Assembly: GCF_032335695.1 (NCBI RefSeq)
Contig: NZ_JACTOJ010000014.1
Coordinates: 1 to 64,000 of the forward strand
Length of the DNA stretch: 64,000 nucleotides
Reading direction: 5' to 3'
DNA from: JACTOJ01 sp032335695
GTDB lineage: Bacteria; Bacillota; Clostridia; Clostridiales; Clostridiaceae
The notes below the pieces were generated by a model. The model saw only the letters and a program-made list of their open reading frames with translations. It did not search any database and was not told the DNA's origin. This document shows positions 42,579 to 51,219 of this stretch, piece by piece; positions within the stretch are counted from its first letter, which is position 1, and every line of letters starts with the position of its first letter. A program made the translations under genes and the position numbers.

Positions 42579-44108
42579 CTACTTTATTAAACTCTTTCCT
42601 GTCATTTCAGCAGGTGCTTCTATACCCATAACCTGAAGCATTGTTGGAGCTATGTCGGAAAGTCTTCCGCCATCTCTCATTTCAGTAGCTCCATTTGCTA
42701 CATATAGGAATGGAACTGGGTCAGTAGTGTGAGCTGTCATTGGTGCTCCTGTAGAGTAGTCGATCATCTGCTCAGCATTTCCGTGATCAGCAGTGATGAA
42801 TACTGCTCCATCCTTTTCAAGAACTTTATTTACTATCTTTCCAAGGCATACATCTACTGCTTCTATAGCAGCTTTAGCAGCTTCGAATATGCCTGTATGT
42901 CCAACCATGTCAGGGTTAGCAAAGTTTAATATTACCATATCATATTTGTCTGCATCTAATTGCTTAAGAAGCTCTTCTGTAACTTCGTAAGCGCTCATTT
43001 CAGGCTTTAAGTCATAAGTGGCAACCTTAGGAGATGAAATAAGAGCTCTTTCTTCTCCTGGGTTTGGCTCTTCAACTCCGCCATTGAAGAAGAAGGTTAC
43101 GTGAGCGTATTTTTCAGTTTCAGCTATTCTAAGCTGTTTCTTTCCTAGGCTGCTTACATATTCTCCCAAAGTATTCTTGTAGGATTGTGGTAAATATGCT
43201 ACCTTAACTCCTTCGATAGTGCTATCGTACTGAGTCATAGTCACAAAAGTTAAATCAAGAGTTTCTCTCTTGAAGCCATCAAATACCTTATCGTTTATAG
43301 ATCTAGTTATTTCTCTTGCTCTATCTGGTCTGAAGTTAAAGAAAATAACAGAATCTCCGCTCTTTATATTAGCTACTGGCTTTCCGTCTTCTAATATAAC
43401 AGTTGGAAGTACAAATTCATCTGTCTTATTGTCATTGTAAGACTTGTCTACAGCCTCTATAGCGCTGGAAGCTGTTTCTCCTTTAGATAAAACCATAGCA
43501 TTGTAAGCAAGTTCAACTCTTTCCCAGCGCTTGTCCCTATCCATTGCATAATATCTTCCGCTTAAAGTTGCTATTTTTCCGCTATTTATTTCCTTCATGT
43601 AATTTTCAAGTTCAGTTACAAATTCTTTACCTGAGGAAGGAGGAACATCTCTTCCGTCCAAGAAGCCATGTACATAAACCTTTGAAAGTCCTTTATCCTT
43701 AGCAAGCTTTAATAAAGCTTTTAAATGCTCGATGTGTGAGTGAACTCCACCGCTGGATAAAAGGCCCATAAGATGAAGTGAAGAATTATTTTTGATAGCA
43801 TTTTCTACGGCTGTATTTAAAGCTGCATTATCAAAAAAATCTCCATCTTCTATAGCTTTAGTGATTCTAGTAAGCTCCTGGTATACTATTCTTCCGGCTC
43901 CTATGTTTAGATGTCCAACTTCTGAGTTACCCATCTGTCCTTTTGGAAGTCCTACTTCTAGTCCGCTGGCTTCTAATTGAGTATGTGGATATTTAGCAAA
44001 TAATCCATCATAATTTGGCTTGTTAGCTGCCTTAACAGCATTTCCTTCAACTTTATCAGTGATACCAAATCCGTCTAATATCATTAACATTACTGGTTTT
44101 TTTGCCAT
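42579..44108 (-). CDS. gpmI: 2,3-bisphosphoglycerate-independent phosphoglycerate mutase, copy 2
   Basis: 509 residues and clearly the operon copy, being last in gap-pgk-tpiA-gpmI. Active-site motifs are intact: MILDGFGITD, MGNSEVGHLNIGAGR with phospho-Ser, SGRYYAMDRDKRWERV, and VFITADHGNAEQMIDYSTGA. It is well over two-thirds identical to copy 1 by eye, along its full length. The ATG at 44108 follows GGAGG by 5 bases; an in-frame TTG at 44120 overlaps that site and is rejected. Confidence 0.96.
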   Translation of the reverse strand: MAKKPVMLMILDGFGITDKVEGNAVKAANKPNYDGLFAKYPHTQLEASGLEVGLPKGQMGNSEVGHLNIGAGRIVYQELTRITKAIEDGDFFDNAALNTAVENAIKNNSSLHLMGLLSSGGVHSHIEHLKALLKLAKDKGLSKVYVHGFLDGRDVPPSSGKEFVTELENYMKEINSGKIATLSGRYYAMDRDKRWERVELAYNAMVLSKGETASSAIEAVDKSYNDNKTDEFVLPTVILEDGKPVANIKSGDSVIFFNFRPDRAREITRSINDKVFDGFKRETLDLTFVTMTQYDSTIEGVKVAYLPQSYKNTLGEYVSSLGKKQLRIAETEKYAHVTFFFNGGVEEPNPGEERALISSPKVATYDLKPEMSAYEVTEELLKQLDADKYDMVILNFANPDMVGHTGIFEAAKAAIEAVDVCLGKIVNKVLEKDGAVFITADHGNAEQMIDYSTGAPMTAHTTDPVPFLYVANGATEMRDGGRLSDIAPTMLQVMGIEAPAEMTGKSLIK

Positions 44109-44143
44109 ATTTGCCTCCAAATAATTAAGATTTATTTAAAATT

Positions 44144-44171
44144 AGTGAGGAGGCATAAAACCTTCCTCACT
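44144..44171 (-). other. Hairpin between tpiA and gpmI
   Basis: AGTGAGGAGG (44144-44153) pairs with CCTTCCTCACT (44161-44171), with one mismatch, within the operon message and without a T run. Probably an mRNA processing or stability element. Confidence 0.5.
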
Positions 44172-44178
44172 AGGTATT

Positions 44179-44925
44179 TTAGTAATTAACTATAGCTGCA
44201 AAATCAGCAGGAACAAGACTTGCTCCTCCAACTAATGCTCCGTCGATGTCTGATTTAGCCATCTGCTCTGCTATTGTTGAAGGTTTTACAGATCCGCCGT
44301 ACTGAATTCTTGTCTTTTCAGCAACTTCAGCTCCGTATACGCTAGCGATAGCACTTCTTATTGCTGCTATTGTTTCATTAGCCTGATCAGCTGTAGCTGT
44401 CTTTCCAGTTCCAATAGCCCAGATTGGCTCGTAAGCTACTACTAATTTTTCTACCTGCTCAACTGTTAAACCAGCAAGGTCAAGCTTTATCTGCTTTCCT
44501 ATAACTTCGTTAGTTACATTAGCTTCTCTTTCTTCTAAAGATTCACCAACGCAAAGTATTGGAATAAGATTATGCGCAAAGCATGCCTTTATCTTCTTGT
44601 TTACAGCTTCGTCAGTTTCATTGAAATACTGTCTTCTTTCGCTATGTCCAAGAACCACATAATCAACCTTTAAAGCTTCAAGCATTCCTGGAGCAACTTC
44701 TCCAGTGAAAGCTCCTTTTTCTTCAAAATGTACGTTTTGAGCTCCAACCTTTATGTTGCTTCCAGCAGCAGCTTTAACTACTGCATCTAAAGCTACAAAT
44801 GTAGGACATACAACTACGTCGCACTTTGCATCCTTAACTAATGGCTTAAGTGCTTCTATTGCCTTAACTGCTTCTTCAACAGTGTTATGCATTTTCCAGT
44901 TTCCAGCTATTATTGCTTTTCTCAT
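44179..44925 (-). CDS. tpiA: Triosephosphate isomerase
   Basis: 248 residues; interconverts dihydroxyacetone phosphate and glyceraldehyde 3-phosphate. Seen: AGNWKMH with the catalytic Lys13 region, the catalytic His in VVLGHSERRQYF, the catalytic Glu in VVAYEPIWAIGTGKTAT (flexible loop), and YGGSVKP / DGALVGGASL. AGGAGG lies 8 bases before the ATG. Third gene of the gap operon. Confidence 0.97.
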   Translation of the reverse strand: MRKAIIAGNWKMHNTVEEAVKAIEALKPLVKDAKCDVVVCPTFVALDAVVKAAAGSNIKVGAQNVHFEEKGAFTGEVAPGMLEALKVDYVVLGHSERRQYFNETDEAVNKKIKACFAHNLIPILCVGESLEEREANVTNEVIGKQIKLDLAGLTVEQVEKLVVAYEPIWAIGTGKTATADQANETIAAIRSAIASVYGAEVAEKTRIQYGGSVKPSTIAEQMAKSDIDGALVGGASLVPADFAAIVNY

Positions 44926-44963
44926 TTAAAAAATCCTCCTAAAAACTAAAATATAAAGAATGA

Positions 44964-44982
44964 GGAAGATAATTAATCTTCC
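44964..44982 (-). other. Hairpin between pgk and tpiA
   Basis: GGAAGAT (44964-44970) pairs with ATCTTCC (44976-44982) around a 5-base loop in the pgk-tpiA gap, with no T run. Confidence 0.45.
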
Positions 44983-45001
44983 ATCATCCTAATTAAGTAT
45001 A

Positions 45002-46192
45002 TTATTTATCGTTTAATGCAGCGATTCCTGGAAGTTCTTTTCCTTCTAAGAATTCAAGAGAAGCTCCACCACCTGTAGAGATGTGAGTCATCTTGTCGCC
45101 AAAACCAAGATTGTTAACAGCAGCAGCACTGTCTCCTCCGCCTATTACTGTTGTAGCTCCGCTTTCAGCCATAGCCTTAGCAACTGCAACTGTACCAGCT
45201 TCGAAGTTCTTGAATTCAGCAACTCCCATTGGTCCGTTCCAAATAACAGTCTTAGCTTCTTTAACTGCATCTGCAAATAATTTTTCTGACTTAGGTCCGA
45301 TGTCAAGTCCCATGTTTCCAGCTGGAACTGAAGCATCTTCTGTAATAACAGCAGTAACATCAGCATATTCTGGTGCAACTCTGTTGTCTACTGGAAGTAA
45401 AAGCTTAACTCCTTTTTCCTTAGCCTTAGCCATCATTTCTTTAGCATATTCTACTCTTTCTTCATCAAGAAGAGAAGATCCTATTTCATAGCCTTGAGCC
45501 TTTAAGAAAGTATAAGCCATTCCTCCACCTATTATAAGTGTATCAACCTTCTCTAGAAGATTGTTTATAACAGCTATCTTATCTACAACTTTAGCTCCTC
45601 CAAGTATAGCACAGAAAGGTCTAACTGGATTTTCAACAGCTTCTCCTAGGAACTTTAATTCCTTCTGAATTAAGTATCCGCAGACTGCTGTATCAACGAA
45701 TTTAGTTACTCCAACTGTGGAGCAGTGAGCTCTGTGAGCTGTTCCGAATGCATCGTTAACATATACATCTGCAAGTGAAGCTAAATCCTTTGAGAATGCT
45801 TCTTCGTTCTTTCCTTCTTCTTTTCTGAATCTAGTGTTCTCAAGAAGAACAACATCCCCTTCAGCCATCTTTTCTACTGCAGCCTTAGCATTTGCTCCAA
45901 CAACTTCATCGTCAGCAGCAAAAACTACAGTTTTTCCTAAAAGCTCGCTTAATCTCTTAGCAACTGGTGCTAAAGTAAGCTTTGGATCTGGTCCCTTTGC
46001 TTTTCCAAGGTGTGAACAAAGTATAACTTTTCCGCCTTTTTCTACTAGGTATTTTATAGTTGGAAGAGCTCCATTTAATCTGTTTTCATCAGTTATAACG
46101 CCATCCTTCATAGGAACGTTAAAATCGCATCTTACAAGAACTCTCTTGCCTTTTACATCTATGTCTTCAATGGTCTTCTTATTATAACTCAT
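45002..46192 (-). CDS. pgk: Phosphoglycerate kinase
   Basis: 396 residues; transfers phosphate from 1,3-bisphosphoglycerate to ADP. N-lobe GKRVLVRCDFNVPMKDGVIT with substrate-binding Arg, ILCSHLGKAKGP, GTAHRAHCSTVG; hinge and C-lobe GGAKVVDKIAVINNLL, and the nucleotide loop GGGDSAAAVNNLG with HISTGGGASLEFLEG at the end. All catalytic motifs intact. GAGGTG precedes the ATG. Confidence 0.97.
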   Translation of the reverse strand: MSYNKKTIEDIDVKGKRVLVRCDFNVPMKDGVITDENRLNGALPTIKYLVEKGGKVILCSHLGKAKGPDPKLTLAPVAKRLSELLGKTVVFAADDEVVGANAKAAVEKMAEGDVVLLENTRFRKEEGKNEEAFSKDLASLADVYVNDAFGTAHRAHCSTVGVTKFVDTAVCGYLIQKELKFLGEAVENPVRPFCAILGGAKVVDKIAVINNLLEKVDTLIIGGGMAYTFLKAQGYEIGSSLLDEERVEYAKEMMAKAKEKGVKLLLPVDNRVAPEYADVTAVITEDASVPAGNMGLDIGPKSEKLFADAVKEAKTVIWNGPMGVAEFKNFEAGTVAVAKAMAESGATTVIGGGDSAAAVNNLGFGDKMTHISTGGGASLEFLEGKELPGIAALNDK

Positions 46193-46228
46193 TTACTTCA
46201 CCTCATAAAAATTATTATTAAACTTGAA

Positions 46229-46317
46229 ATGGTCTGGCCTCATAGCCTTAACTATAAAACCAGACCATATCACTATGTCCTACTCATTAAAGCCTTCTAG
46301 TTTAAGAAAGGCTTTAA
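46229..46317 (-). other. Two hairpins between gap and pgk
   Basis: ATGGTCTGG (46229-46237) pairs with CCAGACCAT (46260-46268), and TTAAAGCCTT (46287-46296) with AAGGCTTTAA (46308-46317). Neither is followed by a T run on the minus strand, so mRNA cleavage or stabilisation is likelier than termination. Confidence 0.55.
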
Positions 46318-46333
46318 CTATTTAGTTATCTTA

Positions 46334-47338
46334 CTATTTTACAAGTCCTGCAAAATATTTTAAAGTTCTGATTAACTGTGAAGTGTATGAATTTTCATTA
46401 TCATACCATGCAGCAACCTTAACTAACTGTGAACCATTAACTTCTAATACTTTTGTCTGAGTTGCATCAAACAATGAACCATAAGTGATTCCTATTATAT
46501 CAGAAGAAACTATTGGATCTTCAGTGTATCCGAAAGACTCATTTGAAGCTTCTTTCATAGCAGCGTTAATTTCGTCCTTAGTAACATTCTTCTTTAAAAT
46601 AACAGTTAATTCTGTTATTGAACCAGCTATTACAGGAACTCTTTGAGCTGCTCCATCTAATTTACCATTTAATTCAGGTATAACTAATCCGATTGCTTTA
46701 GCAGCACCAGTAGAGTTTGGAACTATGCTTGCAGCAGCAGCTCTAGCTCTTCTCAAATCTCCTTTTGCATGTGGTGCGTCAAGAGTATTCTGGTCATTTG
46801 TGTAAGCATGGATTGTAGTTATTAATCCTTTTTCTATACCAAATTTGTCATTAAGTACTTTAGCAACTGGTGCTAAGCTGTTAGTTGTGCATGATGCACC
46901 TGATATAACTGTTTCAGTACCATCTAATATATCATGGTTAACATTAAATACAACAGTCTTAACATCTCCTGTTGCTGGAGCTGATATAACAACTTTCTTA
47001 GCGCCTGCTTTTATATGAGCTTCTGCCTTTTCCTGTGAAGTAAAGAATCCTGTGCTTTCAAGTACTATGTCAACACCTAATTCTCCCCATGGTAAGTCAG
47101 CTGGATTTCTTTCAGCAGTTATTTTAATAGACTTTCCATTAACTACAAAGCCACCTTCAACTACTTCGATTGTTCCATCGAATCTACCCTGAGCTGAGTC
47201 ATATTTGAATAAATGAGCTAATGTCTTAGCATCAGTTAAGTCGTTGATTGCAACAACCTCAAATTCAGGATTATTGATTATCTGTCTTAAAGCTAATCTT
47301 CCTATTCTACCAAAACCATTAATAGCAACTTTTGTCAT
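46334..47338 (-). CDS. gap: Glyceraldehyde-3-phosphate dehydrogenase
   Basis: 334 residues, glycolytic NAD type. INGFGRIGRLALRQI (NAD fold), the active-site Cys in SGASCTTNSLAPVAKVL, catalytic His in ITTIHAYTNDQN, and WYDNENSYTSQLIRTLKYFA at the end. The acidic residue after the second strand (AINDLTD) suggests NAD preference. It follows cggR by 64 bases with AGGAGGT before the ATG; cggR-gap-pgk-tpiA-gpmI form one operon. Confidence 0.97.
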   Translation of the reverse strand: MTKVAINGFGRIGRLALRQIINNPEFEVVAINDLTDAKTLAHLFKYDSAQGRFDGTIEVVEGGFVVNGKSIKITAERNPADLPWGELGVDIVLESTGFFTSQEKAEAHIKAGAKKVVISAPATGDVKTVVFNVNHDILDGTETVISGASCTTNSLAPVAKVLNDKFGIEKGLITTIHAYTNDQNTLDAPHAKGDLRRARAAAASIVPNSTGAAKAIGLVIPELNGKLDGAAQRVPVIAGSITELTVILKKNVTKDEINAAMKEASNESFGYTEDPIVSSDIIGITYGSLFDATQTKVLEVNGSQLVKVAAWYDNENSYTSQLIRTLKYFAGLVK

Positions 47339-47402
47339 TAATATTACCTCCTTAAAATTTATATAAAATATTTTATAAAAAAATATTTATAACAACATTA
47401 TT

Positions 47403-48458
47403 TTACCTTAAAAATTCCACATTGTCACCATTTGCTTGCAGAATTTTTAATATTTCTCTGGCAGCACCTTCATCTGTTATGAGAACACTTGTCACATTTC
47501 CTTTTTCTGTAGCCAAAATTGCCTCAGCTTTAGACTTTCCTCCAGAAACTGCTATCGGATATTCTATCTTTTTTATGTCATTATTATTTATGCCAACATT
47601 TGGTGTAGAATAAATAACATTTCCTTCTCTGTTAAAATAGCATCCAAAGGCTTCACCAACAGCGCCTAGTTTTTTTATGATTTCAAGCTTATCAGGTACC
47701 ACACCTCTTCGGCGTGCCATCTCATCCGCTCTTCCTATACCATATATAAGCACATTGGCGTTTCTTATATTTTCCACCACTTCTTTTATATCTTTTTCAT
47801 TAATCATGGCATCAAAAGCTTTGCTGCTGAGATTGTCTGGAATATGTAACAATTTGTAAGACCCGCCTAAACGGTTAGCAAGTTTAGCTGCCAAGGTATT
47901 AGCTTGAATCTCAACTGTTCTTCCCATACCACCTCTGGCTGGCACTACTAAAACATTATGTAGATTGCTTACCTTTGGGACATTATCTATCACTTCTTTA
48001 ATGGTAGTTCCGCCTGTAATAGCTATGGTCATGTTATTTTTTACTGAAGCCTTAACATAATTAGCTGCGATTCTTGCCATCTCTTTGAGAACGGTGGTAT
48101 CTTCATCCATGTCGCCAGGAACAACTATGACATTTCTTACTTGAAGCTTTTCTTTTATTACCTTCTCTATATCAGTAAGTCCCTTAATTTCATGGATAAA
48201 TTCCTTTAATTTGGTGACTACTTTTTCACCTTCCGGCGTAACAGTCATTCCCAGGGTATTTATGCTGATAAGATCAGCAGATTTAAGAAAATCTATCTCA
48301 GTTCTTACCACTCTCTCTCCAAGAGACAAACTATTGGCCAGCATTCTTCTGCCTAAAGGCTGGTTATAATATATGGTTCTCAGTATATTGTATCTCTTAT
48401 CCAGCAATTCTATAAGCTCTGGTACAATTTTTTGTTGTAACTTTAAGATTTCCTCCAA
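47403..48458 (-). CDS. cggR: Central glycolytic genes regulator, SorC/DeoR family
   Basis: 351 residues. Winged helix (about 30-90, LGRRMLANSLSLGERVVRTE with the following IDFLK) and a SorC sugar-phosphate sensing domain (ITGGTTIKEVIDNVP, VPARGGMGRTVEIQANTLAA, ISTPN-like and PIAVSGGKSKAEAI). In Bacillus subtilis CggR represses the gap operon and is relieved by fructose-1,6-bisphosphate. A TTG start at 48458 is chosen: AGGGG lies 8 bases upstream and the resulting start matches CggR; the GTG at 48467 overlaps the AGGGG. It is first gene of the operon it should control. Confidence 0.92.
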   Translation of the reverse strand: MEEILKLQQKIVPELIELLDKRYNILRTIYYNQPLGRRMLANSLSLGERVVRTEIDFLKSADLISINTLGMTVTPEGEKVVTKLKEFIHEIKGLTDIEKVIKEKLQVRNVIVVPGDMDEDTTVLKEMARIAANYVKASVKNNMTIAITGGTTIKEVIDNVPKVSNLHNVLVVPARGGMGRTVEIQANTLAAKLANRLGGSYKLLHIPDNLSSKAFDAMINEKDIKEVVENIRNANVLIYGIGRADEMARRRGVVPDKLEIIKKLGAVGEAFGCYFNREGNVIYSTPNVGINNNDIKKIEYPIAVSGGKSKAEAILATEKGNVTSVLITDEGAAREILKILQANGDNVEFLR

Positions 48459-48484
48459 AAGAAACACCCCTTTGGTCGTTTACC

Positions 48485-48510
48485 GTCCCAGTATTATATT
48501 TTTTGTCCCG
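48485..48510 (-). promoter_or_regulatory. CggR operator: two GGGAC repeats 20 bases apart
   Basis: Minus-strand CGGGACAAAAAA then TATAATACTGGGAC: two CGGGAC-like direct repeats spaced exactly 20 bases, the same spacing as in the B. subtilis CggR operator. TATAAT lies between them and another TATAAT at 48518-48523 upstream, so the site overlaps or follows the promoter and would block transcription. Confidence 0.65.
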
Positions 48511-48632
48511 CATATATATTATAAGACATTTTTAATAATTTTTAAATAGTATTTGCAAAAAAAATTTTTTATATGTCTTAGTTTTAACATAAAGCAGTTC
48601 AAAAAAATCACTGTTAACGCCCATAAACAGCG

Positions 48633-48664
48633 AAAAGGATTGTCCAATCAGACAATCCTTTTTA
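48633..48664 (-). terminator. Terminator of the degV gene
   Basis: 12-bp perfect stem AAAAGGATTGTC / GACAATCCTTTT with a 6-base loop. It lies between the DegV gene stop and the cggR promoter. Confidence 0.85.
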
Positions 48665-48703
48665 AATTCTTTTTTATTATTAAATTATGATGCCTCTTAT
48701 AAA

Positions 48704-49543
48704 TTAAAACTTTTCAATGAAAAATATACCACAGGCTAATGGGCCCGCATGCACTCCAACAGTGCAGCCAACCTCACCTTCTATATATTCCTGTCCTCTG
48801 CTGTTTAATTCTTCTCTTAAGGTTCCTAAGATATCTTTGTTATGTACATGCAGTAGAAAACACGGTTCATCTTCTTTTATATGAAGCGTATCTATATATT
48901 CGATTATGGTCTTAGCGGCTTTTTTGCTTCCTCTCACCTTGTCCATAACACTCATCTGTCCATCTTTAACTTCAAGAATAAGCTTTATGCCAAGTAAATT
49001 TCCTATCATACCGGCGGTTTTGGATAACCTGCCGCCTTTAACCAAATAGTCTAGGGTTTCAAAAGCTAAGGTACTTTTAACATGAGGTATACATTTTATA
49101 ACTTCCTCGTTAATTTCTTCCAAGGTTTTTCCTTCTTCCTTAAGCCTTGCTGCCTTTAGAACTAGAAGTCCAAGTCCTGCTGTAACATTACAGCTGTCTA
49201 TCACGAGGATATCTTCACTTTCCAGCATGGATTTAGCCACGCAGGCAGACTGATAGGTACCGCTCATCTTAGAAGAAAGATGAATTGAAATTATTTTATA
49301 TCCTTGCTCCAAGTATTTTTTAAAGCATTCATAGAATCTTTGAGGAATAACCTGAGAGGTAGTTGGAAATTCTTCTCCCGATTCTATTTTTTCTATTAAC
49401 TGATCCAAATTAATTTCTTCTCTATCAAGGAAACGTTTCTCACCAAAATTAACATAAAGCGGTAAGGTTTCTATATCATATCTATCCAAAATATATTGAG
49501 GTAAATCACAAGTACTATCAGATATAATTTTTATCTTTTCCAT
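48704..49543 (-). CDS. DegV-family fatty acid-binding protein
   Basis: 279 residues of the DegV family, which bind long-chain fatty acids; some (FakB) present them to a fatty acid kinase. IISDSTCDLPQYILDRYDIE at the front, TSQVIPQRFYECFKKYLEQG, IHLSSKMSGTYQSA, and VGVHAGPLACGIFFIEKF at the end are typical. No FakA kinase gene is next to it. AGGAGATAGAATAG precedes the ATG. Confidence 0.9.
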   Translation of the reverse strand: MEKIKIISDSTCDLPQYILDRYDIETLPLYVNFGEKRFLDREEINLDQLIEKIESGEEFPTTSQVIPQRFYECFKKYLEQGYKIISIHLSSKMSGTYQSACVAKSMLESEDILVIDSCNVTAGLGLLVLKAARLKEEGKTLEEINEEVIKCIPHVKSTLAFETLDYLVKGGRLSKTAGMIGNLLGIKLILEVKDGQMSVMDKVRGSKKAAKTIIEYIDTLHIKEDEPCFLLHVHNKDILGTLREELNSRGQEYIEGEVGCTVGVHAGPLACGIFFIEKF

Positions 49544-49660
49544 CTATTCTATCTCCTAATATCACGTTATTCAGGCTGTATCTTAAGGGGCAGTTTATAA
49601 AGCCTAGCTCAAAAATCATAACTTCTTTTGAATATGCCTCAAACGCCCTGCTGGTTTAAG

Positions 49661-50128
49661 CTATTTCATATTTGGAAATTCCATCTGTCTTAAAGCCTCA
49701 TATGCTACTATGGCAACAGTATTAGAAAGATTTAAAGATCTTGTGCTAGTCTCAAGCATTGGAAGTCTAATGAGATTTTCTTTATTCTCTTCTCTTATAT
49801 AATCGGGAAGTCCTGAGGATTCCCTTCCAAAAACTATAAAATCACCTGATTTAAATTCTACTTCATTATAATATTTGCTTCCTTTTGTTGTTGAAAAATA
49901 AAAGGTTGCATCTGGGTACTTTGCTCTCAAATCTTCATAAGACTCATGCATCTCAAGCTTTAGCTGAGGCCAGTAATCAAGTCCTGCCCTTCTAACCTGT
50001 TTTTCGCCAAGATCAAACCCTAAGGGCTTAATAAGATGAAGCGTACTATTTGTAAGAACACAGGTTCTTCCTATATTCCCTGTATTTTGTGGTATTTCAG
50101 GCTGAAACAATACTATATTTAAATTCAA
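49661..50128 (-). CDS. trmL: tRNA (cytidine/uridine-34 2'-O)-methyltransferase
   Basis: 155 residues, SPOUT fold with a deep trefoil knot. Motifs: NIVLFQPEIPQNTGNIGRTC, KPLGFDLGEKQVRRAGLDYW, VFGRESSGLPDYI, and the knotted SAM site IRLPMLETSTRSLNLSNTVA. Methylates the wobble ribose of certain tRNA-Leu. A TTG start at 50128 is preferred, as AGGGGGTG lies 6 bases upstream; the GTG at 50137 overlaps that site. Confidence 0.92.
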   Translation of the reverse strand: MNLNIVLFQPEIPQNTGNIGRTCVLTNSTLHLIKPLGFDLGEKQVRRAGLDYWPQLKLEMHESYEDLRAKYPDATFYFSTTKGSKYYNEVEFKSGDFIVFGRESSGLPDYIREENKENLIRLPMLETSTRSLNLSNTVAIVAYEALRQMEFPNMK

Positions 50129-50189
50129 CCTTTTCACCCCCTTATAAGCATTTCATAATAATCCTTATTTTACATTATCACATATTAAT

Positions 50190-51017
50190 TCATTTTGAAA
50201 GTATAAATTTTTCTATTACTTGAGCTACTCCATGCTCATTATTTAAGCCGGTAATATAGTTTGCCTTTGATTTTACAAACCCCTCCCCATTTCCCATGGC
50301 CACGCCAAGTCCAGCATATTCTATCATGGACAAGTCATTTTCATTATCACCTACACATATTACTTCTTCCCTATGAAAGCCATAGTAGGCAGCTAATTTT
50401 TCTACTCCCCTGCCTTTAGAAATTCCTGCAGTCATCACCTCAAAATTATTTCTAAAGGAGCTTGCTATTTCAAATTGGCTATTGTTCAAAAGTTCATTTT
50501 TTGCCTTTTTCAACTTTTCAATGTCCTGCTCTATGGCTATGCATTTTAGAATATCTTCTTCCTGCTCATTAAAAGTTTTATCCCAGTTCTCTACAAGATT
50601 AATTTTCATCTTCCTATCTTCTGGAAGTTCCTTGTTTATTTTCAAATACATTTCATAGCCTGGATTATTTTCTTCAGTATAAACTCCATAAGGTGTTTGA
50701 AAATTAGGAGCTATATTGTATTTTCTTAAAACTTTAAGTATCTGAAAGCAATTTTCTTTTCCAAGCTTAGCCTTGTATATGACTTCTCCGCTTTTTCTAT
50801 CCTTTATATAAGCTCCATTAGCAGATATTATAGGATTATTAAGTCCCAAATATCCATCATAGTAAACTGCAGATTCAAAAAGTCTTCCTGTACATATAAT
50901 GACTTTTACTCCAGCGGCCTTTGCCTTCTCTATAGCCTGTTTATTTTCTGAAGATATTTCTTTTCTATCATTCAAAAGCGTGCCATCCATGTCTAAACAA
51001 ATCATTTTATATTTCAT
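50190..51017 (-). CDS. Cof-type HAD-superfamily phosphatase
   Basis: 275 residues. Class IIB HAD: nucleophile in ICLDMDGTLLNDRKEIS, motif II VIICTGR, Lys in SKGRGVEKLAAYYG, and motif IV VICVGDNENDLSMIEYAGLG. Acts on small phosphorylated metabolites such as sugar phosphates or FMN; the exact substrate cannot be read. TAGGAGATGAATAT precedes the ATG. It lies 61 bases before trmL on the same strand and may be co-transcribed with it. Confidence 0.9.
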   Translation of the reverse strand: MKYKMICLDMDGTLLNDRKEISSENKQAIEKAKAAGVKVIICTGRLFESAVYYDGYLGLNNPIISANGAYIKDRKSGEVIYKAKLGKENCFQILKVLRKYNIAPNFQTPYGVYTEENNPGYEMYLKINKELPEDRKMKINLVENWDKTFNEQEEDILKCIAIEQDIEKLKKAKNELLNNSQFEIASSFRNNFEVMTAGISKGRGVEKLAAYYGFHREEVICVGDNENDLSMIEYAGLGVAMGNGEGFVKSKANYITGLNNEHGVAQVIEKFILSK

Positions 51018-51072
51018 ATATTCATCTCCTATAAATTTTTTTGATTAAAATCTCTACAGCATGAATTAAGTC

Positions 51073-51107
51073 CTAGGTATCTATATGCTAGTTATATAGA
51101 TACCTAG
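51073..51107. repeat. Perfect inverted repeat, unknown role
   Basis: 14-bp arms CTAGGTATCTATAT and complement with a 7-base loop, followed at about 51117-51131 by a further partial copy (CTATATATCTAGGTA). It lies between the HAD gene start and the lysozyme-like gene end. No T run, so not a standard terminator. Confidence 0.6.
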
Positions 51108-51182
51108 ATTTATAGATTTCTATATATCTAGGTAAGAAAAAAAGAGCCTAAGAAGCTCCAAATTTTAAAACATAGCATAGAT

Positions 51183-51206
51183 AAATAAACAGGGTAAAAA
51201 CCCTGT
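51183..51206 (-). terminator. Terminator of the lysozyme-like gene
   Basis: Stem ACAGGG / CCCTGT with a 6-base loop, then TTTATTTAT on the minus strand, 14 bases past the stop. Confidence 0.6.
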
Positions 51207-51219
51207 CGTTAATTAATCA

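Noticed and set aside
45083..46187. Long antisense open frames over pgk and gap
   Set aside because: They mirror codon bias of the highly expressed genes on the other strand, with no ribosome sites or family likeness.
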